A stretch of 64,000 bases of DNA from Mycolicibacterium chitae (GCF_900637205.1 NZ_LR134355.1:3534001-3598000), one strand, 5' to 3'; positions 15,969 to 24,132 are shown, numbered from the stretch's first letter. The notes: generated by a model not told the origin, from the letters alone. Made by a program: numbers and translations.

Positions 15969-17473
15969 CACAGACCGCCCTGCTGTTGGTGCCGCTCTTT
16001 GAGTTTCACGACGTCGGCCGGGGCGTCGCTGTCTCCCAGCGCATCTCGCAGCCATCCTGCGAAGAGGACCAGGTCCGGGTCGTCGGCCGCCACCGGCGTC
16101 CGGACCGGAAGCTCGCCGAGGTGAACGGTGCCGGCGTCGGCGTCGACCGTGGCGATCTTGCCGGCCAATGCGGTCACGGTGTCGACACCGCAGCCGACGA
16201 CACACGGGACCGCCATCTCGCGGCACACCACCGCGGCGTGCGAGGTGGCCCCGCCGAGTTCGGTCACCACCGCGACGGCCGCGGACATGCCCGCGACGTC
16301 GTCCGGGTCGGTCGTCGGACGCGCGAGGATCACCGCCTCTCCCTCGTCCGCGCGACGCTCGGCCTCCTCGGCGTCGGTGACCACGACCCCCGTCGCGATG
16401 CCGGGGCAGGCCGACTTGCCCGCGGCCACCGGCGGCGAGGCCGATACCACCGACGGATCCAGGCTCGGGCGCAGCAGGGCCCGCAGTTGCTCGGCGCTCA
16501 CCCGGTCGAGCGCCTCGGCCACGTTGAGGACGCCGTCGCGCTGCAGGTCGATCGCGCAGCGCAGCGCGGCGCGCGGGGTCCGCTTCGCCGCCCGGGTCTG
16601 CAGTAGCCACAACGTGCCGGACTGCACGGTGAACTCGATGTCCTGGACGTCGCGCGCATCCTGTTCGAGGATCCTTGCCGCCGCCAGCAATTCGGCGTGC
16701 ACCGAGGGCAGTTGCGCGGCCAGCGCGTCGAGCTGCAGCGCGTCCGCTCGGCCGGACACGATCTCCTCGCCCTGCCCGCGCGGCAACCACTCGCCGTACG
16801 GAGCCGGGTTGCCGCTCAGGGGATCCCGCGAGAACAGCACGCCGGTACCGGAGGAGTCGTCGAGATTGCCGAAGACCATCGCCTGCACCGTGACGGCCGT
16901 GCCGGCGTCGTCGTCCAGGCCGCGGGCCCGCCGGTAGGCGATGGCTCGCGTGGAATGCCACGAGTCCAGCACCGCCCGGATGGCCAGGTCCAGCTGTGCC
17001 CACGGGTCCTCGGGCGGCGTTGTCTGCACCACGTTCTCGAACTGCTCGCGGAATCGGCGGCGGGTGTCGTCGGCGTAGGCCGGATCGGCAGTCTCGCTGG
17101 CCAGCGCGTCCTGGATCGCCGCCGTCATGCCGAGATTGAGCACTGTGTCCATCATTCCGGGCATCGACACCGCCGCCCCGGACCGCACCGATACCAGCAG
17201 CGGCCGTTCGGTACCTCCGAAGCGCCGTCCGGTGGCGTCCTCGAGGTGCGCCATGGCGGCGCGAACCTCGTCGGTGACGCCGACGGGAAGCGCGCGGCCG
17301 CCGGCGTGGTAGGCGCGGCACACCTCGGTGGTCACCACGAACGCCGGCGGTACGGGGATCCCCAGGGTCAGCATGCGCTGGATACCCCAGGCCTTGCCGC
17401 CGGCGAGGTCGCGGGTGAGGCTGCCGTCGCGGCGTACCGGTTGCACGCTGAGGGTGTTGGTCGGGACCATCAT
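15968..17473 (-). CDS. ppdK: pyruvate phosphate dikinase-like ATP-grasp and swivelling-His protein, no pyruvate barrel
   Basis: Protein of 501 aa covering the first half of PPDK: the ATP-grasp nucleotide domain (GGKAWGIQRM at 25-34, SVRSGAAVSMPGMMDTVLNL at 95-114, SRDPLSG, and DIEFTVQSGTLWLLQTR at 278-294) followed by the swivelling domain with GGATSHAAVVCREM and the phospho-accepting H412. The C-terminal PEP/pyruvate TIM barrel of full PPDK (about 870 aa) is absent. M. tuberculosis PpdK is similarly short. The start ATG overlaps the TGA of the upstream gene by 4 bp. In this operon a second swivelling-domain protein follows, so this subunit probably splits ATP and hands phosphate on. Calling it a true PPDK would be unsafe. 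Confidence 0.87.
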   Translation of the reverse strand: MMVPTNTLSVQPVRRDGSLTRDLAGGKAWGIQRMLTLGIPVPPAFVVTTEVCRAYHAGGRALPVGVTDEVRAAMAHLEDATGRRFGGTERPLLVSVRSGAAVSMPGMMDTVLNLGMTAAIQDALASETADPAYADDTRRRFREQFENVVQTTPPEDPWAQLDLAIRAVLDSWHSTRAIAYRRARGLDDDAGTAVTVQAMVFGNLDDSSGTGVLFSRDPLSGNPAPYGEWLPRGQGEEIVSGRADALQLDALAAQLPSVHAELLAAARILEQDARDVQDIEFTVQSGTLWLLQTRAAKRTPRAALRCAIDLQRDGVLNVAEALDRVSAEQLRALLRPSLDPSVVSASPPVAAGKSACPGIATGVVVTDAEEAERRADEGEAVILARPTTDPDDVAGMSAAVAVVTELGGATSHAAVVCREMAVPCVVGCGVDTVTALAGKIATVDADAGTVHLGELPVRTPVAADDPDLVLFAGWLRDALGDSDAPADVVKLKERHQQQGGL

Positions 17474-18087
17474 TCGGCCCGTCCGGCGGCGGCCTCTTCG
17501 AGCCGGGTCAGGCCCGCCAGCCCGATGAGGTCTTCGTGGAGTTCGAACCACACGGTGTGGTAGCTGTCGGCCAACGGTTTTGCGAACCACGAGTGGTCCC
17601 CGGCCTGCACCCGCCCCAGCGCCTCGGCGAACCTCGTCGGGTAGTGGCCGAGTCGCGGCACCGTGTCGACCAGGCGGGCGAGCAGGCTCCGGAACCGGGC
17701 GTCGAGTGCCGCCAGGTCGTCGATCACGGCCTGGTCGTAGTCCGGGTCGTCGTGCAGGTTGGGGGTGTCGGCGGTCTTGAGTTGCCAGCGGGTCATCAAG
17801 GACTTCAGTTCGCTGTTGAAGTCGCCGAACTCCGCGTACAGGCCCTCGACGGCACGCGCATCGACGGTGTTCCGTTCCGCGGTGAGCAACTCGGTGAGAC
17901 GCTCACGTCCCGCGGTGGTGAGCTTGAGGCGGCCGCGGGCCTCCTCCGCCAGGCCCGAGGTCAGGAAGTCCTGTGTGATTGTCGCGCAACTACTTTCGTC
18001 GGCGCCGGCCGAGGCCGGCAGATCGCCGGGAAGCACCCGGCCCTTCAGCCGAATTGTCCGAAGGACGCGAAGACGGTCGGTGTCCAT
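17470..18087 (-). CDS. winged-helix protein associated with the split dikinase
   Basis: Unrecognised protein of 205 aa. Residues 1-75 look like a winged-helix domain (DTDRLRVLRTIRLKG, then DFLTSGLAEEARGRLKLTTA, with the typical LTTAGRERL wing end seen in MarR-like proteins). The rest is helical, with paired acidic/aromatic segments such as GHYPTRFAEALGRVQAGDHS. It is the promoter-proximal gene of the three-gene dikinase operon and overlaps the ATP-grasp gene by 4 bp (ATGA). A ribosome site, GGGAGACAGGAAA, precedes the ATG. It might regulate the operon or be a third subunit, as the small protein of phenylphosphate synthase is; sequence alone does not decide. Confidence 0.75.
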   Translation of the reverse strand: MDTDRLRVLRTIRLKGRVLPGDLPASAGADESSCATITQDFLTSGLAEEARGRLKLTTAGRERLTELLTAERNTVDARAVEGLYAEFGDFNSELKSLMTRWQLKTADTPNLHDDPDYDQAVIDDLAALDARFRSLLARLVDTVPRLGHYPTRFAEALGRVQAGDHSWFAKPLADSYHTVWFELHEDLIGLAGLTRLEEAAAGRAE

Positions 18088-18127
18088 GCTGATTTCCTGT
18101 CTCCCTGCGTGGTCTTTGCGGCCGCGG

Positions 18128-19045
18128 TCAGTGCACGCGGTGGATGATGCCCTGCTCGAAGAAACCCGCGCCCGTGGCTCCGTCGGACTCGAAGGTCATG
18201 AAATCGTCGTAGGTGCCGAACGCCGGGCCGTCGGTCTCGCGCCCCATCGGGACGAAGAAGCCCGCCCGCCGACTGGACATCGACACAACCTTGGCGCGTC
18301 CGTCCGCCAGAGTGACTGTGCCGGAGACGAACTGCGCCGCGGCATTGCGCCGGAACGCGACGTCGGTGATCAGAACAGCGCCGGCGTCGTCGGTCCAGTA
18401 ACCGTCCGAGCGCAGCGACCCGTCGGCGCCGAGAAACTTGATGACCGTCAGGAACGCATCCTCGACGACGCCGACCAAGCCCGCGTACTCCACCCACTGC
18501 GCCGATTCGTCACGGAACCCCCAGGTCCGGTCGCGCATCCCGATGGCGTCGAGATCCCAGGTGCGGCCGGCGTGCGCGATCTCGCCGCGCACGGTGCAGG
18601 CCTGCTGGAAATGCTGCAGGGGCCGGCCCGGCACCAGCGGCGGGATGAGGTCGTTGAGGCTGTAGTCGGCCGGCACCCACAGCGGCGCGTTGCCGATCAG
18701 CACCCGTAAGTCGGGGTGGTCGACGCCAATGGTCCCGTCCAGGCCGAACGAAATCGACTCACTGGCAAAGGATCCGGCCGGGAGCTCCTCGATGATCTCC
18801 ACCTGCCCGGTTCCCAGCTGGATGGAGAACCTGGCACGGCGGGACCCGGCGTCGTTGGGCGAGGTCGAGACGTGGATGGCGCCGTAGATCTCGCCGGTGA
18901 CATCCCAGAAGGACACGTACGCGTTGTCCTTCCAGGTGGGGTCCGTCGGCCTTGCGGCGTCGGTGTGCACGGCGGTGGCCAGTGGCCCCCAGGCGGCGTT
19001 GCCGCCCGCATGCGGCGAGGTGTCGTTGAGAATCGCGGCGGTCAC
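18128..19045 (-). CDS. DUF7064/DUF7065-like protein (lipocalin-type, CrtC-related)
   Basis: Protein of 305 aa with no catalytic signature I can name. The central block AIGMRDRTWGFRDESAQWVE is typical of the DUF7064/7065 group, beta-rich proteins distantly like hydroxyneurosporene synthase and AttH lipocalins, often found in actinobacterial terpenoid and steroid catabolic clusters. The GTG start at 19045 follows AAAGGA; a longer frame to 19225 has no ribosome site. It lies 40 bp upstream of the dikinase operon on the same strand and is probably co-transcribed with it. A role in binding or hydrating the hydrophobic substrate is inference only. Confidence 0.72.
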   Translation of the reverse strand: MTAAILNDTSPHAGGNAAWGPLATAVHTDAARPTDPTWKDNAYVSFWDVTGEIYGAIHVSTSPNDAGSRRARFSIQLGTGQVEIIEELPAGSFASESISFGLDGTIGVDHPDLRVLIGNAPLWVPADYSLNDLIPPLVPGRPLQHFQQACTVRGEIAHAGRTWDLDAIGMRDRTWGFRDESAQWVEYAGLVGVVEDAFLTVIKFLGADGSLRSDGYWTDDAGAVLITDVAFRRNAAAQFVSGTVTLADGRAKVVSMSSRRAGFFVPMGRETDGPAFGTYDDFMTFESDGATGAGFFEQGIIHRVH

Positions 19046-19299
19046 AGGGGTCCTTTCGACGGCGGGTGCGGTGGGGTCTCGTGCTCCAACACGGAGATTC
19101 GGTGGATTGAGACGCCCGTCACCTATGAGCTCGCGCCGAAGTCTACGGCGTATACTCAAAATTCCGCAAGCCCCACCCGCCGGGTTCCACTGCCACGAAA
19201 TACGCGCTGCGCAAACAGATTTCACGAATCGGCGCGCTGCGGGCAGCCGAAACCCGCCGTCGGCACCTCCCGTCGACGGCGCACGGTCGCGCGGGCGCG

Positions 19300-19671
19300 C
19301 TAGCCGTCGACCTCGCCGCGAGCCTTGATACTGAGCGCAAGACAGCTCAGCGATGCGGCGACGAAGGCGATGGCTCCCCCGCGCGAGATCCGGCCGCGCC
19401 GCGAGGCGATGGCGACGCCGATGATGTCACCGACATCGCAGGCACCGGCGAGCGCGAGGACCGCCTTGCGCGAGGGCCCGGTCGTCAGGAACGGCCCGGC
19501 GGCCAGGGCGAAATCCCGGGTGGCGCCCATCCGCAGATACTGGGGGGCGCTGACGTCCTGGGACGCCTCGATGCCGAAGAGGCGGCCGGCCGCGATGGGC
19601 GCAAGCCAGCCGCTGACGCCGATGCTCGACCGCGCCGCCGCCAGCACGGTCTTCGAATCCAGCTTGGTCAT
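19300..19671 (-). CDS. DUF4267-family small membrane protein under regulon site E
   Basis: Protein of 123 aa with three to four hydrophobic helices (around residues 15-30, 50-62, 70-85 and 98-113). The pattern GRLFGIEAS...YLRMGATRDFALA is that of DUF4267 proteins, whose function is unknown. The ATG at 19671 is preceded by AGGAGG with 9 bases between. A full copy of the 29-bp regulon motif lies about 50-80 bp upstream, so it is very likely co-regulated with the P450 and ring-cleavage genes. It may assist uptake or membrane adaptation. Confidence 0.8.
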   Translation of the reverse strand: MTKLDSKTVLAAARSSIGVSGWLAPIAAGRLFGIEASQDVSAPQYLRMGATRDFALAAGPFLTTGPSRKAVLALAGACDVGDIIGVAIASRRGRISRGGAIAFVAASLSCLALSIKARGEVDG

Positions 19672-19721
19672 GTGCGAAGCCCTCCTAGTGCCCGGTCGAT
19701 CGCCTGAACTGTAGCAACGGG

Positions 19722-19750
19722 CTGACTAGTTCTCAATGACTTTGAGTCAA
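19722..19750 (+). promoter_or_regulatory. regulon operator-like site E (29 bp)
   Basis: TGACTA at 19723-19728 is followed at the same spacing as in the other sites by TCAATGACTTTGAGTCAA (19733-19750), core GACT-TTG-AGTC. It lies between the MarR stop and the DUF4267 start (both minus strand), placing it as the DUF4267 promoter operator. Confidence 0.72.
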
Positions 19751-19772
19751 TAGGATGGAGCGGGCGGTATCC

Positions 19773-20186
19773 CTAGTGGCCGGCGAGCTTGTCGAGGATG
19801 GAGCGCAGCGCCGCGAGATCCTCGGCGCCGAGCACCCCGAACACCTCCGGGGCGGGGTCGGGCACCGCACCGATCGAGCGCACGAGGGCCTGCCCGGCCG
19901 CGGTCAGCGACACCAGTTTGCAGCGACGGTTCGACGGGTCGGTGCGGCGCACCACCAACCCCCGCCCGGCCAGATCGTTGACCGCGACCGTCGCCGCCGG
20001 TGCGTCGACGGTGGCCGCGGCGGCCAGTTCCTTGACCGTCATCGCGGTGCCGTTCAGCCGCAGCAGGATCCGGATCCTGCTGAACGGCAGCCCCGATTCC
20101 GCGATGACCGCGCGCTTCCAGTCGTCGCGGTGATCGCGCACCAGCGCTGCCAGCGCGCGCCAGATCTCGTCGGCCTCAGCGGACAA
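19773..20186 (-). CDS. MarR-family transcriptional regulator
   Basis: Winged-helix regulator of 137 aa. The DNA-binding core runs from FSRIRILLRLNGTAMTVKEL through PAATVAVNDLAGRGLVVRRT to the wing DPSNRRCKLVSLTAAGQAL, with the D-x-S/N-x-R-R wing characteristic of MarR. Its start overlaps the end of the MFS transporter gene by 11 bp on the same strand, so transporter and regulator are one operon and the regulator probably controls it. The inverted repeat just before the transporter start is a candidate operator. Confidence 0.92.
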   Translation of the reverse strand: MSAEADEIWRALAALVRDHRDDWKRAVIAESGLPFSRIRILLRLNGTAMTVKELAAAATVDAPAATVAVNDLAGRGLVVRRTDPSNRRCKLVSLTAAGQALVRSIGAVPDPAPEVFGVLGAEDLAALRSILDKLAGH

Positions 20187-21627
20187 CGGGAACCTCCCCC
20201 CGTTCGTCGAGGATCAACGGGGCGAGCCGCTCGGCGGAACGCAGCCCCCGCGCCGACGTCGACCACAGGCCCATCACCACGACCAGCAGACCGAGCACGA
20301 TGCAGATGAACCAGAGCGGCCGGGCGGCGGTGGCGAAGTCGTTGCCGCCCTGCGCCAGCGCCGAACCCGCGACCGAACCGCACAGTGCCACACCGATACT
20401 GACCCCGACCTGACGGCTGGTCGAGGTCACGGCCGAGGCCGCCCCGGCCCGGTCGGTCGGCATCCCGCTGACCGCGGCGTTGGTGATGGGCGCGTTGATC
20501 ATCGAGAAGCCGATCCCGAACACCGCGAAGACCATCAGCAGCCACCACACCGGCGTGGCGGCGTCCAGCGCGGTCAGCATGCCTGCGGCCGTCGCGATCA
20601 GCACCCCGGCGGTGACCAGCGACGGCCGGGCACCGTAGCGGCCGACCAGGCGGCCCGACAGCGGCGAGAAGACCAGCGCGCCGATCGCGATGGGCAGGTA
20701 GATCAGGCCGGTGTGCATGGCGGAGTAGCCGCGCTCGCCCTGCAGGTACAGCGACATCATGAACAGGAAGGCGCCCCAGGCGGCGAAGGCGCTCACGGCG
20801 TTGATGGTCGCGGTGGCGAACGGGATGCTGCGGAAGAACCGCAGGTCCAGGAACGGATCGACGCGTCGGGACTCGTAGGCCAGGAACGCGACGAACGCCA
20901 CCGCCGCGGCGACGGCGGTCCCGACGACCCGCGGGTGGCCCCAGCCCAGCACCGGGCCCTCGATGAGCGTGTACACGGTGCCGAACAGGAACAGGATCGC
21001 CAGGCCCTGTCCGACCAGGTCGACGTTGCGCATGGTCGCCGATCTCGACTCGGGCACGAACACCGCGGTCAGCACGAGGGCCGCCGCGCAGATCGGCAGG
21101 TTGATCCAGAACACCGAGCGCCAGCCGATCGTGTCGATGAGCAGGCCGCCGACGATCGGTCCGAGCGCCATCGAAATCCCGACCACCCCGCCCCAGACGC
21201 CCAGGGCCCGGGCGCGTTCCACCGGTTTGGTGAAGATCTGCGAAATGATGGACAGGGCAACGGGGTTGAGCATCGAACCACCCACCGCCTGCAGGAAGCG
21301 CGCGGCGATCAGCATCTCGATCGTCGGGGCCAGGCTGCAGGCCAGCGATCCCAGGGCGAACAGCGTCAGCCCGGTCTGGAACACTCTGCGGCGTCCGAGG
21401 CGGTCCCCGGTGGCCCCGGCCAGCATCAGCAGCGACGCCAGCACCAGAGTGTAGATGTCGATGACCCACTGGATCTGTGCCGGCGTGGCGTCCAGGTCGG
21501 TGCGGATCGACGGGATCGCGACGTTGACGATCGTCGCGTCCATGGAGACGATGAGCAGGCTCAGGCAGCAGGAGAAGAGGATGACGGCCTTGCGCCGGGT
21601 GGTCATCGCCTCGGCGGGTGCAGTCAC
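20176..21627 (-). CDS. MFS drug/solute exporter of the 14-helix DHA2 (EmrB/QacA) type
   Basis: Proton-coupled exporter of 483 aa with about 14 predicted membrane helices. Motif C region GVVGISMALGPIVGGLLI and the loop motif GDRLGRRRVFQTG (motif A) are clear, and ATIVNVAIPSIRTDL near residue 30 is the DHA2 start signature. The GTG at 21627 is taken as start; an ATG at 21606 is equally possible and neither has a strong ribosome site. It is coupled to the MarR gene. It probably exports a toxic aromatic or drug-like compound; the substrate is unknown. Confidence 0.92.
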   Translation of the reverse strand: MTAPAEAMTTRRKAVILFSCCLSLLIVSMDATIVNVAIPSIRTDLDATPAQIQWVIDIYTLVLASLLMLAGATGDRLGRRRVFQTGLTLFALGSLACSLAPTIEMLIAARFLQAVGGSMLNPVALSIISQIFTKPVERARALGVWGGVVGISMALGPIVGGLLIDTIGWRSVFWINLPICAAALVLTAVFVPESRSATMRNVDLVGQGLAILFLFGTVYTLIEGPVLGWGHPRVVGTAVAAAVAFVAFLAYESRRVDPFLDLRFFRSIPFATATINAVSAFAAWGAFLFMMSLYLQGERGYSAMHTGLIYLPIAIGALVFSPLSGRLVGRYGARPSLVTAGVLIATAAGMLTALDAATPVWWLLMVFAVFGIGFSMINAPITNAAVSGMPTDRAGAASAVTSTSRQVGVSIGVALCGSVAGSALAQGGNDFATAARPLWFICIVLGLLVVVMGLWSTSARGLRSAERLAPLILDERGEVPVVR

Positions 21628-21638
21628 CCGATGATTGT

Positions 21639-21655
21639 GAAACTACAACTGTTTC
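21639..21655. promoter_or_regulatory. candidate MarR operator GAAAC-N7-GTTTC
   Basis: A perfect 5-bp inverted repeat with 7-base spacer (21639-21643 and 21651-21655) sits in the 45-bp gap directly upstream of the MFS-marR operon. Position and size suit a MarR dimer; there is no second copy in the window to confirm it. Confidence 0.4.
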
Positions 21656-21672
21656 TGCGCAAGCCGTACGTG

Positions 21673-22128
21673 CTACCGGCGGCCGCCGAGCCATCCCGCG
21701 ATGCGCGCACCCAGGACCGGCGGCACCAACCGCAGCGGTCCCGGCAGACGGGCGCCGTGCAGAATTGTCCGGCGGAACCTAATGCGCCACCCCTGGTCGG
21801 TGCGCACGAGTTGGTCGTCGTACCAACCGAAATTTTCGATGGCACCGAGCCCTTTGGGCCCCATGACCACGGCGTCGACGTAGGTGCGGGCGGTGGCGGT
21901 GTCGCCGTCGACGACGATGACGAAATTCGTCAATCGGTGCATCGACGGGCCCGAGTGCGACGCCCGCATGTAGGCCGTGATGGCCTCCGGGGACTGCCAC
22001 TGGCCGATGGCGCCGTAGTCGAAGTGCGCGTCGTCGGTGAAGCAGGAACGGAACAGCGTCCAGTCGCGGCTGTCGATACCCGTCGCGTACCGAGTCAGCA
22101 CATCGACGATGTCGTCGCGGTCAGTCAT
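21673..22128 (-). CDS. SnoaL-like NTF2-fold protein
   Basis: Protein of 151 aa. It begins MTDRDDIVDVLTRYATGIDS, followed by DWTLFRSCFTDDAHFDYG and a C-terminal strand IENFGWYDDQLVRTDQGWRI, the pattern of SnoaL_4-type polyketide cyclase or dehydratase-like proteins, which include steroid isomerase-like folds. Candidate acidic residues in FTDDAHFDY line the usual pocket. It overlaps the alcohol dehydrogenase gene by 8 bp and ends the IclR-linked operon. It may act as isomerase or dehydratase on the ketone produced by that dehydrogenase. Confidence 0.85.
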   Translation of the reverse strand: MTDRDDIVDVLTRYATGIDSRDWTLFRSCFTDDAHFDYGAIGQWQSPEAITAYMRASHSGPSMHRLTNFVIVVDGDTATARTYVDAVVMGPKGLGAIENFGWYDDQLVRTDQGWRIRFRRTILHGARLPGPLRLVPPVLGARIAGWLGGRR

Positions 22129-23194
22129 TGTCGGCCTTCCAGACGATGCGCAGCGGCGCCGAGGAGGAACGGGCCCGTTCGAAGGCGTCCGGCAGCTGAT
22201 CGAGGCCGATGGTCTCGCCGATGAACAGGACGGGGTCGAGTTTGCCGTCGAGGATCATGTCCAAACAGCCGTACCAGTCCTCGAACTCGGGACCGCCACC
22301 CCACTGGATGATCAGCCCCTTGAGATGCGCGACGGTGGAGGAGATTTCGTCGACATGCGAGCCACCGGCGCTGAGCACGTACGCGCCGGCCGCGCAGTTC
22401 TCCGCGATGTCGGTGAGCACGCCCTTGACGCCCGCGCATTCGTAGACCACCTGCGTGGGCAACCCGATCTGGCGGACCCGGTCGTGGACTTCCTCCGGGG
22501 AACCCCACGCCTCGCGGCGCCACGCGGCAAACGGCGATTCCTCGCGGGGATCCACCACGACGTCGGCGCCGAGTTCGCGGGCGATGGCGCGGCGCTCGGC
22601 CGACAGGTCCGCGGCGATGATCTTCTGCGCCCCACGCAGTTTCAGTCCCGCGACGACCGATGCGCCGATGGCCCCGCAGCCGATGACCAGGTGCACGGTG
22701 CCCTGCTCGGCGACCTGCTCCATGCCGGCGCGGCTGTAGAACCAGCCCACAGCCAACGCGTCGTTGACCGCGATGTGCTCGACCGGGACAGTGTCCGGAA
22801 CCTCGCGGGCCAGGAACTCGGTGAGCAGGAAGTACTCGCCGTACCCGCCGGGGGCCTCCGGCGAGTAGCCGACGATGCGGGCCGGTTCGTCGGGGCGCAT
22901 GAGGACGGGAATCGAGGTGACGCGGGTGCCGATGGGCAGCGTCTTCTGGCAGTCCGGTCCGTAATCGACGATCTCGGCGCAGAACTCGTGGCCCATGATG
23001 ACGTCGCAGTCGGGCGCGTCGACGCGCATGCCGGACTTGTCCGCGGCGTTGACGTCCGGATGGTCGACGTAGTGGTGGTCGGAGGCGCATACCGCGCAGG
23101 CCAGGGTGCGCACCAGCAGTTGCCCGGGTCCGGGCACCGGCATGGGTACCTCGGCGATCTCGATCCGGCGGTTCTTGTATGTCATCGCGCGCAT
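22121..23194 (-). CDS. zinc-dependent alcohol dehydrogenase (MDR family)
   Basis: Medium-chain dehydrogenase of 357 aa. Catalytic zinc ligands are C36 (CAVCASDHH) and H69-E70 (MGHEF); the NAD(P) fold shows VIGCGAIGASVVAGL near 170-185. The four-cysteine structural zinc lobe of classical ADH is missing: the corresponding region reads IPVLMRPDEPARIVGYSPEA. The start ATG lies 29 bp inside the region flanked by a palindrome shared with the upstream iclR promoter. It is coupled to the SnoaL-like gene by an 8-bp overlap. It oxidises or reduces an unknown alcohol/ketone, probably of a cyclic substrate. Confidence 0.92.
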   Translation of the reverse strand: MRAMTYKNRRIEIAEVPMPVPGPGQLLVRTLACAVCASDHHYVDHPDVNAADKSGMRVDAPDCDVIMGHEFCAEIVDYGPDCQKTLPIGTRVTSIPVLMRPDEPARIVGYSPEAPGGYGEYFLLTEFLAREVPDTVPVEHIAVNDALAVGWFYSRAGMEQVAEQGTVHLVIGCGAIGASVVAGLKLRGAQKIIAADLSAERRAIARELGADVVVDPREESPFAAWRREAWGSPEEVHDRVRQIGLPTQVVYECAGVKGVLTDIAENCAAGAYVLSAGGSHVDEISSTVAHLKGLIIQWGGGPEFEDWYGCLDMILDGKLDPVLFIGETIGLDQLPDAFERARSSSAPLRIVWKADND

Positions 23195-23210
23195 TGCAGT
23201 AGGGCCTATC

Positions 23211-23239
23211 TCAATTATTCGAGAACTGAATTCTCTAAT
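23211..23239. promoter_or_regulatory. candidate IclR operator before the dehydrogenase gene
   Basis: This AT-rich stretch contains ATTATTCGAG (23214-23223) identical to the site upstream of iclR, fused to an inverted repeat GAGAA-CTGAA-TTCTC (23221-23235). It lies 17-45 bp before the dehydrogenase start, where a promoter operator is expected. Confidence 0.55.
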
Positions 23240-23250
23240 TTGTGTTGAGA

Positions 23251-24132
23251 CTAGGCGCGGGTTGGTTTGTGGTCAATGCTGCATCGAGCGGCAGCGGCCG
23301 CGACGGTGGTGCCGAGCCGGCGAATCTCCTTGAACGGCAACGGCCGGCCGGGATGTACTCCCAGGATGAGGGAGGCCTGCCCCGCGGCGTCGAAGATGGG
23401 TGCGGCGATGGTCGCCACCGGTTGGGTCTCGATGGCCGGGTCGTCGTCGGACAGGTAGCCGACCTTGGCGCAGTCGAGCAGGGCCTTTTCCAGGACGGCG
23501 ACCACGTGGTCGGAGACGTCGGCGTCGGTGCGGACCTCGCCGAGGAACTGGGACATGCGCATCAGCACCGGCGTCGTCCAGTCCACGTCGTACCCGCGTT
23601 CCCGGGCGCGCTGCAGGACGCCGCGCAGCCGGCGGGCCACCGCCCCGGTGACGCCCGGGTTGCGCGCCATCCAGGCGCGCTGCTCGTCGGCCTCGGCCCA
23701 CGCCGCGAACGCCACCCCGAAGGGCGGGGCGTAGGGAATCCGCTCCCCGGGCAATCCCGCCGGATGCCGGCCGTCGCCGCCCTCGAAGGCGATGATCACC
23801 AGCGCATCTCCCACGAGTTCGACCACCGAGGCCGCCAGGCCCGTGTCGTTGGCGAGCTCGGTGGCCGCCTGCTTGGCGGCGTGGGTGAGCGGCAGCGCCG
23901 TCGCAGTGGTCGCGGCGACGGCGGCGAGCCCGGGCCCCAGCCCGTAGGCCTTGGTCTGCGGATCGCGGACCAGCCAGCCGCGCTCGCACAGCGAGTTGAG
24001 GATGGCATTGGCGGTGCCCTGGCTGATCTTCAGTTCGCGGGCGACATCCGAGAACCGGACGTCCTCGCCGTTGCGGCGGGCCACGAACTCGAGGATGTCC
24101 AGGACCCGCTCGGTGGGCGCCGATGTCGCCAC
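23251..24132 (-). CDS. IclR-family transcriptional regulator
   Basis: Regulator of 293 aa. The N-terminal winged helix (VLDILEFVARRNGEDVRFSD and LKISQGTANAILNSLCERGW) is followed by the IclR effector domain, which includes APPFGVAFAAWAE and the C-terminal IAAPIFDAAGQASLILGV, as in the family. The GTG start follows GGAGGTGA. It lies just upstream of the dehydrogenase/SnoaL pair on the same strand, and a palindrome shared by both promoters suggests it controls itself and that pair. The effector is unknown. Confidence 0.94.
   Translation of the reverse strand: MATSAPTERVLDILEFVARRNGEDVRFSDVARELKISQGTANAILNSLCERGWLVRDPQTKAYGLGPGLAAVAATTATALPLTHAAKQAATELANDTGLAASVVELVGDALVIIAFEGGDGRHPAGLPGERIPYAPPFGVAFAAWAEADEQRAWMARNPGVTGAVARRLRGVLQRARERGYDVDWTTPVLMRMSQFLGEVRTDADVSDHVVAVLEKALLDCAKVGYLSDDDPAIETQPVATIAAPIFDAAGQASLILGVHPGRPLPFKEIRRLGTTVAAAAARCSIDHKPTRA

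Noticed and set aside
14334..17321. A 995-codon frame suggesting a fused dikinase
   Set aside because: The upstream half is out of frame with the PpdK-like coding sequence and is low-complexity; the real protein begins at 15968 with MTSVDEMLET, coupled to PpdK.
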